Of a stretch of 64,000 nucleotides of DNA, positions 10,179 through 21,301 are shown in pieces. Made by a program: the position numbers and the translations under genes. Under the pieces are notes generated by a model. The model saw only the letters and a program-made list of their open reading frames with translations, was not told the origin of the DNA and did not search any database. The stretch is from Manduca sexta (lineage: Eukaryota > Arthropoda > Insecta > Lepidoptera > Sphingidae): contig NC_051135.1 in NCBI RefSeq assembly GCF_014839805.1, positions 9,303,291-9,367,290 of the forward strand, read 5' to 3'. How positions within the stretch are numbered: position 1 is the first letter of the stretch; each line of letters opens with the position of its first letter.

Positions 10179-12352
10179 CATTTTAAAATACAGTAAAATA
10201 ATATATCATTTTCCTTATATTACAAAATTACATATCACCAAGGATAGCAACACCTTGTTCCATCATGCAGAACTCAACATTCAAATTCCACACTCGACCA
10301 ACGACCAGTGAACAAGGCTGCATCCCTAATTACCCTATTCACTGACAACTCGACTTACAAAGATAATTACGAGTAGTGTGAGTGCGAAGAAACGTTCACA
10401 TAGCTTTTAAGGAGCTTACATTAGTCGCGGGCTGGTCCTTTACTCCAAGCGAGATACCATCAACACTTTACCGACATGCAACGGTTTCCGATAGGGAGTG
10501 GCAGTGTCGATGTTTTGTGTCGATATTTCGTGATGTGGTAAATGGAATAAGGAATGGATTGGTTAGGTTATCGATATTTTTATTGTTACATTTTAACTAT
10601 AGGGTAAATAAATCAATAGATAAGTCTGTGAGATTGGCACAAATAAAAATCCCTTTCATTTCTTAGTAGTACAAATCAAAACAAACTTCTATTTTATTAA
10701 ACGAGCTTCTGGTTTATTTATTTTGTTCATATTAAACAAAAATCTGTAAGTGATATTAGCAAACACCCCTTTTTGCATTAACAAGCGAATTAGTGACCAG
10801 TATTTTTTTTTATTATGGCTCTACGTTTCTTAGCCGTGCAAGGGCCGGCTCATACGAACACACCGGACTTCTGGGTGGACGCTTTGCGCAATCGCAACCC
10901 CTAATAATTAAGCGAACGTGCTGAGGGTAACCCACTAACACTAGGAGAGGATGAGACATTAGAATCACCATATTGATTATTTATTAATGTATACACTTTA
11001 TATACAGAAAAGAATATAGGCGGTTTTAATGCTAAAGATATTTTCTAAAAGTCGTTCTTTGGATAGTTAGATATAAACTATATTATTAAATGTATACCAT
11101 ATTTTTTTTTTATTATTGATTAGTCATCTCCATCGCCCATAAACACCCACAACTTCAACAAAATTAACAAGTGACCTTTATAAATTCAACTTGTGTCATT
11201 ACCTTAACCCCTTTATAAGAGTTTCAGACGAAAATCATAAGTTATTTAATGAATTTTCTCTTGATATTGTGTATGATAATGTTGTAAAGTTAGAAACAGT
11301 TACTTAATAAACCATTTTATTTCTCTTGTTAGCCGCGTTATTATAAAGTAATTAGCCTACGCCAAAGTTTTATCCTGAGATTGTTAACTCAGTTCAACTT
11401 AGCGAAGATAACAAATCCAATACGTTGTTGCTTATAAATTTTGTTTGAATATAATTAATCTTCAGGGGTATTTTGGGATGTATAAAGTAACTTATTAACA
11501 AACTCTAATATGTTCGGTATTGTTTATGCTAGGAGATAGGTTTCTTGTATGCGTGTGGTTGGGTTTTTAAAGCAATGTCTATTAGTACGGTCAAGTATCA
11601 TCGTACTGTGGAGACAGTTGAGTTTTGAAAGGTATTAGGGAGCATTATGGTGGATAATATTTATATTATTTATATCATAAAATTAGATGATAAATTTTCT
11701 CCTCCCAACATTTATTTGCATTGAAAGGTTGGGACCTAGGTATAAATGACTGGTGCTAAATTATGCATAATAGGTGCCGTCTGTTTAAAGATGTACTCAA
11801 ATATCATTACAATAGATTTGTTAACCAAATGTCACTTAATTACTCAATATGGTATTTATTCAAAAAATATTTGCAAATTATTTAGAACGATCACATCTGC
11901 GTATTGCATCTTATGTTGCTCCATAGTATAATTGATATAAAGTAACACGCTAGTAAAATATTATAGTCTACAAATTATTTGATCAAATGAAAAAGACATG
12001 TACACATCTATACGGATGTTTAATAATTATAATCATCGATACAGAGATACATTATAAGTACTATCTTAATCATTACATCACAGCATTAAAACAGTAAATA
12101 TATTATTGATATTATGTAATGACGCAAAATACTTTATCGATAAAACAGCCCATCCCTACTCAGTCGGGAAAACAAGGTAAGTGGCGGCTATAGCGCGATG
12201 CATCAATCGGTAAGCTGTCTGAGCACAACATTTACCGACAGTCCCGATCTGATTACTATATAGAACAAGGTTCTAGAATAGCATTGCTGACAGATGACCT
12301 CGTGAGATATATACGTTGAATTCAGGCGGTTTGAAGTAATAGAATTGCGTTA
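10179..12352. other. 2.2 kb without a supported gene
   Basis: Frames at 10382-10666 and 11746-11931 show no family features. 12180-12270 is GC-richer and contains TCGGTAA and TTACCGA as inverted arms about 20 bases apart; its role is unknown. 11100-11165 is a weak family E fragment. Confidence 0.4.
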
Positions 12353-12631
12353 GGGGCCGTTCAAGTATAAGTAATGGAATTTATGAAGATTTTTGACCCC
12401 CCCCACCCCCCATGTAACGCTTCGTAACGTTTTCCAGTATACCCCCCCCCTCCAAAAGTTACGTAACTGTAAATTTACATTTTTTTCGAATATTCACAAT
12501 TATTTTACGTAAAAAAAATGTTTTATAACGCTTTGTACGAAAACCCCCTCCCGCCCCTGTAACGCATCGTAACGTTTTACAAGACCTTCCCTCCCCCCCA
12601 AATTGCGTTACGTAATACTTGAACGACTCCT
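12353..12631. mobile_element. GC-rich foldback MITE, TA target site
   Basis: Left end GGGGCCGTTCAAGTATAAGT; the right end inverted reads AGGAGTCGTTCAAGTATTAC. The interior is itself palindromic: two C-rich blocks (12398-12416, 12436-12455) each beside GTAACG(C/T) motifs recur at 12545-12560 and 12588-12600. TA flanks both ends (12351-12352, 12632-12633). It codes for nothing and fits a non-autonomous Tc1/mariner-type element. Confidence 0.75.
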
Positions 12632-12689
12632 TATACGACAAAAAGTTATATCAAAGACTGAGGTAAGTAACAATTAGGAAGTTATAGAG

Positions 12690-12962
12690 TTACGCTGTTT
12701 TTTTATTGTAAAACAAAGTAACCTCACTGCAGTTGATGGTAAGTGAAGTGGGGTCCAATAGAATGTCGACTGATGAGAAATGATTACCTCTCGGCAGTCG
12801 ACACAATTATGCCGGCCTGCTGGAACCAGATTCACACGGGCTGATCCAGGATCGCAACACTTACGTGGGCCACTATGGCGAGTTTTATCACCTTGTGTAC
12901 GATGGTCGCTATCAGGACGGATATAAAATACCACGCGAATATGAAATATATTCTACCACCTA
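12690..12962 (-). repeat. Family D, long copy
   Basis: Starts (element 3' end) with a T run at 12700-12706, then CTCACTGCAGTTGATGGTAA and the full family body through GATCCAGGATCGCAACACTT, GGTCGCTATCAGGACGG and ATATAAAAT. The frame at 12674-12934 is a translation of this repeat. Confidence 0.85.
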
Positions 12963-13024
12963 TAGCTGTTCGTACGACCGGGGTGGTACATAACCTGATA
13001 GAAAACTTTAGTGAAAGATAATTA

Positions 13025-13125
13025 TATTGTGCGATATTATACTGGGCACTGCTGGGCGCGGGTATACTTTACAACTGAGAGCGTTTTAACCCTTAGTCCA
13101 CCACGTCGGTGAACATTGTTCTCTG
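13025..13125 (-). repeat. SINE-A 3' fragment
   Basis: Plus-strand ATTATACTGGGCACTGCTGG and TTAGTCCACCACGTCGGTGA match the inverted 3' third of SINE-A; the tRNA head is absent. Confidence 0.65.
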
Positions 13126-13134
13126 ATAGAGAAT

Positions 13135-13255
13135 ATCTTAATCATAGTCCGCAACCGCCTCTGCGCATACCGGTTTGTGCGACCCGTATCTTGATATAGG
13201 GGGATTCGGGTTTAGGTTATGACCTACAGCCCCCTAGGCATAAGACCAACGAAAC
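13135..13255 (-). repeat. Old R1-clade LINE 3' UTR fragment
   Basis: CCGCAACCGCCTCTGCGC, GTGCGACCCGT and TAGGGGGATTCGGG parallel 13818-13880 of the younger copy nearby, with many substitutions. It appears to be an older insertion of the same family. Confidence 0.55.
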
Positions 13256-13546
13256 AGATTCTCACGTCATCCTGGAATGAAATCGTTTAGTTGCAAAACG
13301 GGCAGAAATCTTCGGTATCTATGCCGGCATTACTCCGGGAAGACTGTGGAGAGATCAGGTAGATACAATGCTTCTGGTTGAAGTGAGGCTAGCTTATTCT
13401 ATAGTTCGTCACGCACAATGGCTTGTTCTTTTTACGGGTTAAGTGCTAGAAAATGAGCTCACGTCCAATCTCAATATCAATGGGAAGATTCAGTTCAATG
13501 GTTCATGTATATTACTCTTGCGTGACGTATAGTGCGCGAGATTGCC

Positions 13547-14769
13547 TTTTTTTTTTTTTTTTGTTTTCGCGGAGAAAGTGTCTTATGACTACCGCTCAGC
13601 CTTCGTGGGGGGCGACTGAGCGGTTATGTTGGGGTCACCGTGCCTTACGACCCGGCATTGCGCCGCCTGGATTTGATGTCGACCTTCAGGCGACCACCGG
13701 GCCGAGTCCCTAACCTATGTACAACGCACAGCATACCAACTAAAACTCCGCGGTGGCCCTCTTCGGCGCATTAGGGACGACTGCGAGCTTCCTCTGACGG
13801 AAATGTCTAAGTCTGCTTCCACAGCCGCCCCTGCGCGGTGCCGCCTAGTGCGGCCCGTCTCCCTGTAGGGGGAGGGGCTCAGGAGCCCCCACGCACCGAA
13901 GGACGCCCTCGGCGTCTACGGCAGCATGAGGCCAACTGCACACTGCCGTCCATCCCGGGGGTCAACCGAAAGATGTGCAAAAATGCACAAAAATGCACTA
14001 GGGCGGACAGCCCCCTGCTGCCCGCCGACGACCCCCATCGTGGCCCCTATTAGTCGCCTTTTACGACAGGCAGGGGATACCGTGGTGAAATTCTCCAAAC
14101 GCCCCCAATCCACAGGGCGGGAGACGCCGGTCAGTCGTCCACCCGGCGCCTCCTACGTCTCCTCTGACGACGGGAGGGATCCTCTCTCCCGATCCCTCTC
14201 GGCACTCTCCTTCTGCGAGAGGACCACCTCGCAGAAGTGGGCCACCGCACGCCAGGCCTCCCGGCTGCCGACCATGGAAGCGATCACAGCCGGCAGCGAG
14301 AGGTCTCCTCCGACGACTGAAACGAGAGCGCTGCGCTCCTCGTCCCAGGCTGGGCAAGACTCCAACGTGTGTTGGGCCGTATCGCGCGGGCAGTTGTCAC
14401 AATGGTGACACACGGCAGACTCCTCTACCCCTACTATCTGACACAGATACTCACCGAAGCAGCCATGCCCGGTGAGTACCTGCGTCAGGCGAAATGTTAC
14501 CACGCCGTGGCGCCTGTCCAGCCACTCAGCAAAGACAGGACGCACTGCCGCGACAGTCCGGAGCCCCGCTGACGGGGCCTCCAGCCTGAGACGCCACTCC
14601 TCCACGGCGGCTTGCCGTAGAGAGGCCTTCATGGCCTCCACCTCCTTCGGGGCCAGACTCTGCCCGCGATTTAACGCCCCCTCCCTCCAATGGAAAGTGT
14701 CGGAGAGAGTTTTGGCGTCCAGATCCCAGGGCAGGAATCCGGCCAAAAGACAAGCCGCCTCGTACGAAA
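13547..14769 (-). mobile_element. 5'-truncated R1-clade LINE
   Basis: A non-LTR retrotransposon inserted on the minus strand. Its poly(A) is the T run at 13547-13562, followed (leftward in sense) by flanking DNA. A perfect 13-bp target duplication GCGCGAGATTGCC lies at 13534-13546 and 14770-14782. The copy keeps the last ~620 bases of ORF2 and a ~600-base 3' UTR; everything upstream was lost, the usual result of incomplete reverse transcription. It is much GC-richer than its surroundings. Close relatives lie at 60580, 17601 and 2137, all with different targets, so this family does not share the fixed rDNA target of R1 proper. It landed within or beside a family G repeat. Confidence 0.93.
14153..14769 (-). 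pseudogene. C-terminal end of R1-clade ORF2 (truncated)
   Basis: About 205 residues of the region after the reverse transcriptase domain. Visible are the YEAACLLAGFLPWDLDA and TGHGCFGEYL motifs and a zinc-knuckle-like C-x2-C-x9-H-x4-C (CHHC...H...C within CPRDTAQHTLESCPAW), typical of R1-clade ORF2 ends. The frame runs 12 residues upstream into flanking DNA to an ATG at 14803, so that start is an accident of the insertion. No endonuclease or catalytic reverse transcriptase motifs remain; the fragment cannot work. Confidence 0.88.
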
Positions 14770-14782
14770 GCGCGAGATTGCC

Positions 14783-14960
14783 TGACAGTGGCAAAGGGTC
14801 CATATAACACGATTCCTACCGGCTTCTCTTTCTTAATTTACGTAAAATCATCATGAGAATGATTTACAGACCGCATTCATGAATATCAGTACTTACTTGT
14901 ATATTGTGTCGCGTTCCCTTTTCGAAAATTTCACTTTTCGTCACTGTTGCCTGAAGACTC
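14783..14960. repeat. Family G interspersed repeat
   Basis: GGCAAAGGGTCCATATAAC, CGATTCCTACCGGCTTCTC, GATTTACAGACCGCATTCAT, TATTGTGTCGCGTTCCC, TTTCACTTTTCGTCACTG. Same order as at 4247 and 28870. Confidence 0.7.
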
Positions 14961-15440
14961 TTTCTAAAGCCTCTGGCATCATTATTCGGTTGGTAATGTA
15001 CACCTTATCATAATTGTAATATTAGAGTGCTGTGAGTTTTAAGGGGCTCAAAGTTACTGCTAAAATATAATGTATATTGAACATGAAAACATCCCAACGT
15101 CGAAATTTTCTTTTATACTATTAATGTAATTATGCTTGTATAAAACTTACTAAAATCTGAAGCTTATGCGTTTAATTATACCAGTAGTCGCCCAATGGTC
15201 GATTTTATTTTTTTGCACTCTTTTTTTTTAATATGAACCTTAATTATACCAAGTCTCACATTCTTCTGTGCGCTATGTGCTTAAAAAGAGGTACAAAACA
15301 TTTTCTCCGTTGTCTTAATATTTAGATTTACAAAAGTGCTGTTAAAAGCATTATATTAAACAGTTAAAATGCGCATAAAAATATATTACCAAATTAAATA
15401 TTCATGTAAATGTATTTTAATGTTAGGGTCATTAAATTTA
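14961..15440. other. No gene seen
   Basis: AT-rich, no recognisable feature. Confidence 0.4.
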
Positions 15441-15545
15441 AAGTGAACGATAGCCTAGACTACAGGTTCAAAACCCACACACTAATCAACGTGGTGGACT
15501 AAGTCCTAAAACGCCTACGCCATCAAGTCAGGCAGGGCTGATATT
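15441..15545 (+). repeat. SINE-A, internally deleted
   Basis: Keeps the A-box-like GATAGCCTAG, a B-box-like AGGTTCAAAACCC, then jumps to AACGTGGTGGACTAAG and ends GCAGGGCTGATATT. About 200 internal bases are missing. Confidence 0.65.
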
Positions 15546-15599
15546 ACTATATCATTATATTCGAGGTAGCTAGCAAGAGGAACTGAATTTAGTGCCACG

Positions 15600-15725
15600 C
15601 AGTGTGATTCACAGTTCGGGTAACTGCAATCGTTGTGGGCTATCGTGACACCCACCATCAGGTAGCTGGCTCTTCGCATCACACTCACCATCAGGCAGGC
15701 GGTCGCATCAGTTATTCGCAATTAA
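15600..15725 (+). repeat. LINE-tail motif, doubled
   Basis: CACCCACCATCAGGTAGCTG and CACACTCACCATCAGGCAGG occur 36 bases apart, two copies of the lepidopteran LINE 3'-end motif in tandem, followed by GGTCGCATCAG. Confidence 0.45.
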
Positions 15726-16183
15726 AAACTGCAACTAGATAGTTATACATAAGGTCTATATTAACTCCTCGCAGCGGCTAGCAGTCTCAAACAGGCGTTA
15801 TAAACGATATTTTTCATCTGATAAGGACAATGTTTATGTTCGAATAGTTACCGCTGCCTCGGGGACCGTGTGCTATCACAAAATATCGAGTAAAGAAGGT
15901 ACACTTAAATGGTTCATTAAGATTTATTTTTGTATGGCACGGTGAACTTTAATGTTAGATTATTGCAAAGAGAAGTAAAATATATATGGACTATGATGTT
16001 TGTGTCGTGGATTAGAAAATTCGGTCTTCGTCTCGAGGTTAGATAAAAAAATCGTTGGTCTCAAGCGAAACACTGACAGACTGTATTATGACATTTTGTT
16101 CTATCATTGACAACTTGAAGTTTTACTTTGAAATTAAATTATCATCTATGACTTCGTTGATAAAAGTTACAAACATTTTGGTA
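15726..16183. other. No gene seen
   Basis: No supported feature. Confidence 0.35.
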
Positions 16184-16197
16184 CACAATAAATTATA

Positions 16198-16457
16198 CAT
16201 ACATACATAACATCACGCATTTATCCCCGAAGGGGTATGCAGAGGCGCAACTAGGGCACCCACTTTTCGCCAAGTATGTTCCGTCCCATGATGTGATAGG
16301 GGGCGAGCCTATCGCCATATCGGGTACAAATTCCAGACTCCGGGCTGATACTGAGCAGAAAAACCCAAATATCACTTTGCCCGACCCGGGATTCGAACCC
16401 AGGACCTCAGAGCGCTATTGTACCGGACATGCAATACAACTACGCCACCGAGGCAGT
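16198..16457 (-). repeat. SINE-B, full length with target duplication
   Basis: tRNA-headed SINE on the minus strand. In sense: GCCTCGGTGGCGTAGTTG (A box), GGTTCGAATCCCGGGTCGGG (B box), a ~150-base body and the tail CCTTCGGGGATAAATGCGTG ending in ATGTATGTATG repeats. A perfect 14-bp target duplication, CACAATAAATTATA, flanks it at 16184-16197 and 16458-16471. The intact B box and duplication indicate recent insertion. Confidence 0.93.
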
Positions 16458-16471
16458 CACAATAAATTATA

Positions 16472-17067
16472 ATTCCTCCATATATATTATATATATAGTA
16501 TAGTATATATACATAATATCTACAAGACTACAATATAGAACATACTATATACATGATTGTATGGTTTCATATCATAATTATAATGCTCGTTTTTTGAAAC
16601 TACATTCAACTATACAAGCGGGTCATTAAAAACATAAAGTTAAATAACTAAAATAAAAGCTAAGTCCAGAGTTTTAATGAAACCCCAAGAAATAACTTTG
16701 AACTATACAGACGATTGGACTAATTATAATATCATTAACTTTTGAGAACTCAATGTCAACGGTGCTTCAGTTATGTTATACGATTTCGTACAATTATTAC
16801 TTCGCTCTTTGTGTAGTTTCATGTCATTATAAATTGTATAAGAAACTAAAATTAACACTTCAGTATTATTAACTCCAAAACTAAAAAAAAAAACGAATCA
16901 TAACTCCATTATGAATACTTACAATGTTGTTTAAGAAAAACCACTATTAAATTGTATTGTTTACACGTAGTTTGCTATCATCAAGAAGCTTGCTATCATG
17001 GAAATTACCTCTTTATATCATTCATCTATGCCTCGCCATTTTTAGAAAAATATGTTCAACCAAAAGT
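16472..17067. other. AT-rich, no gene
   Basis: TATA-rich simple sequence at 16480-16560, then featureless AT-rich DNA. Confidence 0.4.
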
Positions 17068-17352
17068 AGCGATAGCCTAGTTGAGTGTATGGACTGCCGA
17101 GAAGCATGTTCATAGGTTTAAATCCCAAGGGCACACAACTCAGACTTTTTTAGAAAGTATATGTGTATTTTTTGTGAATTATCGCTTGCTTTAACGGCGG
17201 AGGAAAACATCGTGAGGAAACCCGTATACCTGAGATGATTTCTATAGGAATTTTGAGGGTGTGCGAAGTCATGATGGACTTAGGTTTATTGACAGGCAAT
17301 AGAGCAGGCCCGTGCCCAGCAGTGGGGCAATATATAATACAGGTCCGATATT
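17068..17352 (+). repeat. SINE-A, near full length
   Basis: A box GATAGCCTAGTTGAG, B-box-like AGGTTTAAATCCC, AGGGCACACAACTC, ATCGCTTGCTTTAACGG, GGAAAACATCGTGAGGAAAC, and the 3' end GCCCGTGCCCAGCAGTGGGG. Confidence 0.85.
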
Positions 17353-17584
17353 ATTTATATTATTTTATGTTCAACCCTTCTGCAACTATTACGTAATGGC
17401 ATTATGTAGAGCTCCTGTGCCAGACGCCGCGAAATGCCGGATTGTGTGACTAGCGTATAAAAACTGTCCGATCTGTTCCTCGCAAAAAGGAGTAGTTTTA
17501 CTTTATCGCAGGATTTTCAGTATTAGGATTTGATTCTTAATCTTTTGGGACTATTTCTGTAGATGCTTTTTAGGTAATGGCGTG
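17353..17584. other. No feature recognised
   Basis: Includes a GC-richer patch (17410-17500) with no match elsewhere in the window. Confidence 0.3.
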
Positions 17585-17600
17585 GGTAGGCAGGGTATTG

Positions 17601-17750
17601 GTCAACGTCAAATCCGGGCGGCTCAACGCCAGGTTGTAAGGCACGGTGACCCCAACATAACCGCACAGTCGCCCCCCAGGAAGGCGTTAGTAATAAAGCA
17701 GTCGCACCTCCACAAAGGCTGGGCGATACACTCTTCGCGAAACAAAAAAA
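17601..17750 (+). mobile_element. R1-clade LINE 3' end with target duplication
   Basis: About 150 bases of the 3' UTR end: AAATCCGGGCGGCTCAACGC, GTAAGGCACGGTGACCCC, CTTCGCGAAAC and A7. Flanks GGTAGGCAGGGTATTG (17585-17600) and GGTAGGTAGAGTATTG (17751-17766) form a 16-bp target duplication with two differences, showing an extremely short, older retrotransposition product. Confidence 0.85.
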
Positions 17751-17982
17751 GGTAGGTAGAGTATTGACCTTATGATTGATTGATGTTTGGCTAATTGACC
17801 ACTGACGATGATAGATATTCTGTTTTAATTAGGCCTATTTTATATGTATCATTGTAATATCGTCGAATTCGGCACAAAATAGAGCTTAAACTGCTAATTT
17901 TTACAAAATTTTAAATACCGTAGTAAAGAAACTAACTTGGGGAATGAGATATTTTTAAATTTTATTTAAGAAGACCTTTTTG

Positions 17983-18238
17983 CTGGCGGTAGGATATACT
18001 TTATATCGACCTGGATAGCGACCACCGTACACAAGATGTTAAAACCTGCCATATTGGCCTACGTATGTGTGTCGCGTTCCGGGATCACCTTGTGTATATC
18101 CGGTTTCAGCAGACCGGCATAATTATGTCGACTGCCGCGAGATAATCATCTCTCGTCATTCAACATTCTATTGGACCCCATTTCACTCACCATCAGGTGC
18201 AGTAAGGTCACTTTACAAAGACCGTAAAAAAATATATT
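17983..18238 (+). repeat. Family D, near complete
   Basis: Sense copy: GGCGGTAGGATATACTTTAT, GATAGCGACCACCGTACACA, GTGTGTCGCGTTCCGGGATC, CGGTTTCAGCAGACCGGCAT, ATTCTATTGGACCCC, CACCATCAGGTGCAGTAAGG, then TAAAAAAATA. Confidence 0.85.
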
Positions 18239-18363
18239 TTAATAGAATAAGGTATTGTCTTTCATAATACGTCAATAATACTAGGAATCAACAAAATGCC
18301 TTCAAGAAATACACATACCTTACATAACTAACGTAAAATGAAATATAATAATATAATATAATA

Positions 18364-18664
18364 ATATCAGCCCTGTATTGGATACTTGCCCACTGCTGAG
18401 CGCTAAGAGGGATTAGGCCTTAGTCCACCACGCTGTAGTGCGGATTGGTAGACTTCACACACCTTCGAAATTCCTTTAGAGAACTTCTCAGATGTGCAGG
18501 TTTCCTCACGATGTTTTCCTTCACCGCTAAAGCGAACGATAAATTCACAAAGAATACACACATGATTTTTTAGAAAATTCAGAGGTGTGTGCCCTTGGGA
18601 TTGGAACCTGAGGACATTCGTCTTGGCTGTCCGTTCCACACCCAACTAGGCTATCGCCGCTTAT
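18364..18664 (-). repeat. SINE-A, full length
   Basis: Minus-strand copy: plus strand starts ATATCAGCCCTGTATTGGAT and ends CCCAACTAGGCTATCGCCGC (the inverted A box). Preceded by an ATAATATAATATAATAAT microsatellite, the element's 3' tail side. Frames at 18403-18645 translate this SINE. Confidence 0.88.
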
Positions 18665-21026
18665 TAAAATGAAATGTTCGCATTAAATAAATCTAGGTGT
18701 TATTTAATTTTGAAATATAATCTGATCAAATCCAAGAACATTTCGTATTTCCGAGAAACTTCCGTCTGTACCAGCAGACAATTTCGCCGAAATATGTTTC
18801 ATAAGTGTTGTTCGCGGATCGATGCGAGCCAAAGTTTTTATTGTCTTTCGCAATCGTATATTACTTTGAAATGTATGAGAAATTGGGAGAATAGTTGTCT
18901 TTGTTACGTAGGCCTTTTGCTAGCTTGCTGACTACGTACTGGAAGGGTTTATTTTTAATTCTTTACTAATGTGTAATTGGAATTACTTACTTCTCAGGTT
19001 TTAAATATGAAATTGTTTTTAGTATATTGACAGTTTAGTTTTGAAATTGAGCAACATCTCAAGCTATTTTATTATTTTTGAAACTTCAATTATCTTTCGC
19101 AGTCAGCTCTCAAGCATGCTTAAACTAAACTCAAAAGAACAGCTCAACTACTCATGTTGCAAAACTGACAAACCAATTCATCAATCGAAAATTTTTAGCT
19201 CGTTCAGCAAAGCGAGACCACAGCAAAAACTGTAATACTTAGTAGCTGGCCACTCATAACAGTTATTGAAGATACAGACAGTCCAGTTGCATCGTTGTTT
19301 CTCTCCAGGGAACAGAATTTATATCGACAGTCGACACTGACCACCCCTCTGGATAGTTTTTCACGTGACGTGTCAAAACAACCAGTGCTTGTGACAATAT
19401 TCTACACGTTAGATTTACTGCAGAGATTGTTCGAGATATTCTCACGTTTGAAATTGCATTTTATAGGGTTATAAAGATATATGGTTGGTTCTTGATCTGA
19501 TTTCAATAGTACAGAACTGTGGTCCTTTAAACTATTGTTGAATTGTAAAAAAATTATATGTAGGATGGAGACGGAATCCATCAATAGTTATATTATGTAA
19601 AGGCTAAAAGCGGAATTTGAAATATTCAAATTTAATATCATTGCGTACGAAATCACATACAGCGAAAGGCAACGAAATCCAAAGATACGGTTACTAAAAT
19701 AAATCTCTAAAATGAAAAGCCTCGCTTTCGATTCTCGCATTAAAAAGAAATGAGTGAATTGCAAATATTATTATGTGGAACGATTGCAAAACTCAAGACG
19801 GATTCATATTATGTGTATCGTATTTTAGGGTTAAGATGTCTATAATTAAGCTTGTAGAAAATGTAATCTACACTTAATATAATAAAGAAATATATTATTT
19901 AATATCTGATTGTCGCGACATGATTTGCTAAAATATCTTCCAGTTGCAAACCTGAGATCAACAAAAACATGTAGATTGTGGGAAGATACATTCGAATGCT
20001 CTCTTTGTTACGCCACGAGGACGATAAGAAATCGAAAATTCAATACACCGACTCCGACCTTGTCGGAAAATCGAGCAATAAGTTGGTAGGCGTGGACTCA
20101 AGTTTTGTGTTCCATGCTCTTTGGTTTCGCTTATTGGTTTTAGATGACGGTAGGCAATAGGCATATAAGTTTAGGGATTTATGCGCATTTCTTCGTCTTC
20201 CTTGACAAGTGTTTGTGATTTACATTCGAAATCTTTCCTTTATGTTGTTGCTAGTTTTGTATTCTTCAAAGGCATTGGGGTCATAATTTCATTCTTTCCG
20301 TCATAACATTTAATCCGAATGCTGCTACTTATGATTTTGTTCTCAAAGGGGTAGGCAGAGTCCGAGCAGCCACTTTTAGAATGTATTACATTTTATGATT
20401 TAATTAGTCTGAATGTTCCAGAATTTTTCCTCTGCTGCAAATTCCACTGCATTTATTTTAGTATCCTCGATAATTATAGCTGCAACTTCATTTAATATCA
20501 AGCTGAGCATAGTTAATTAATTCCTTTTAAGCATATCTATAAATAATATCATCTCATTTCTAAATAGATTTTCTCATTAAATACAACTTTAAACTTGCGA
20601 ATTACACGAGTTTACAATAGCTTCTCAAAGTGTTACATTTTCGGCAGCTCATCTCGGCGGAGGCAGAGCTCAGTTGAATCAGATTTGTTGTACGGAAAAG
20701 TTTATCTCTCAACTTGTTTTTCAAAATAGATTTGATGAGAGATCATTGTTTTTTGTACTTCTGTTGCGCTGTTTCCCTAGTATTCTATTATAAGTACTTG
20801 ATTTTTTGTTAAGTGCTTGTTTTTGCATGCAGTTTGAGTGAAAGTATTATTCCAGAATAAATCAAAATTAATAGGATAAGTAATCAGTGCCATTTATTAT
20901 TTGTGGTTAAGAATTGATTAAAAATTGTCATAGAATAAATTTATTATCTTCCTACTCAAATTGTTACCTCTTAAAGGATAGTATTTATTAATAATATTAC
21001 TCAACTTATTGCGACGATGTTCCTTT
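18665..21026. other. 2.4 kb without a supported gene
   Basis: Several 60-85-residue frames (18674, 19041, 19958) lack start context, splice sites and domains. 20340-20390 holds an inverted SINE-B tail fragment. 20580-20720 and 19960-20160 are less AT-rich and not repeated here; regulatory function downstream of the gene at 21027 is possible but unseen. Confidence 0.4.
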
Positions 21027-21032
21027 TTTATT
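21027..21032 (-). terminator. Candidate polyadenylation signal
   Basis: AATAAA on the minus strand, about 270 bases after the stop codon of the gene at 21302-23048. It is the first canonical signal downstream of that stop that I found. Confidence 0.5.
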
Positions 21033-21301
21033 ATCTAGCTGCAACATATTCTTATAATATAGCTTTTAATTATAATATTACTATGTAAGTGTACATCACC
21101 AATGCTAAAATACAATAGTCTTACAATTCTTAACGTTTTTTAAGCCAGGGAACATTTCTGAAGCATACAACCACACTCCATGTTCGTATATAAAAAAACA
21201 TATTTAAAAAGTAGAAGTAACTCTTGGTGCTATCAATAAATTCATAAATAAAATAACGTATAGAAAAATATAAATATATTTACATAACACTACAAACTTA
21301 T

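Noticed and set aside
10382..10666. 94-residue frame
   Set aside because: No recognisable motif, ends in AT-rich noise, no flanking exon signals.
13926..14408. 160-residue plus-strand frame
   Set aside because: It is the complementary strand of the R1-clade ORF2 end and its 3' UTR; GC-rich DNA lengthens shadow frames.
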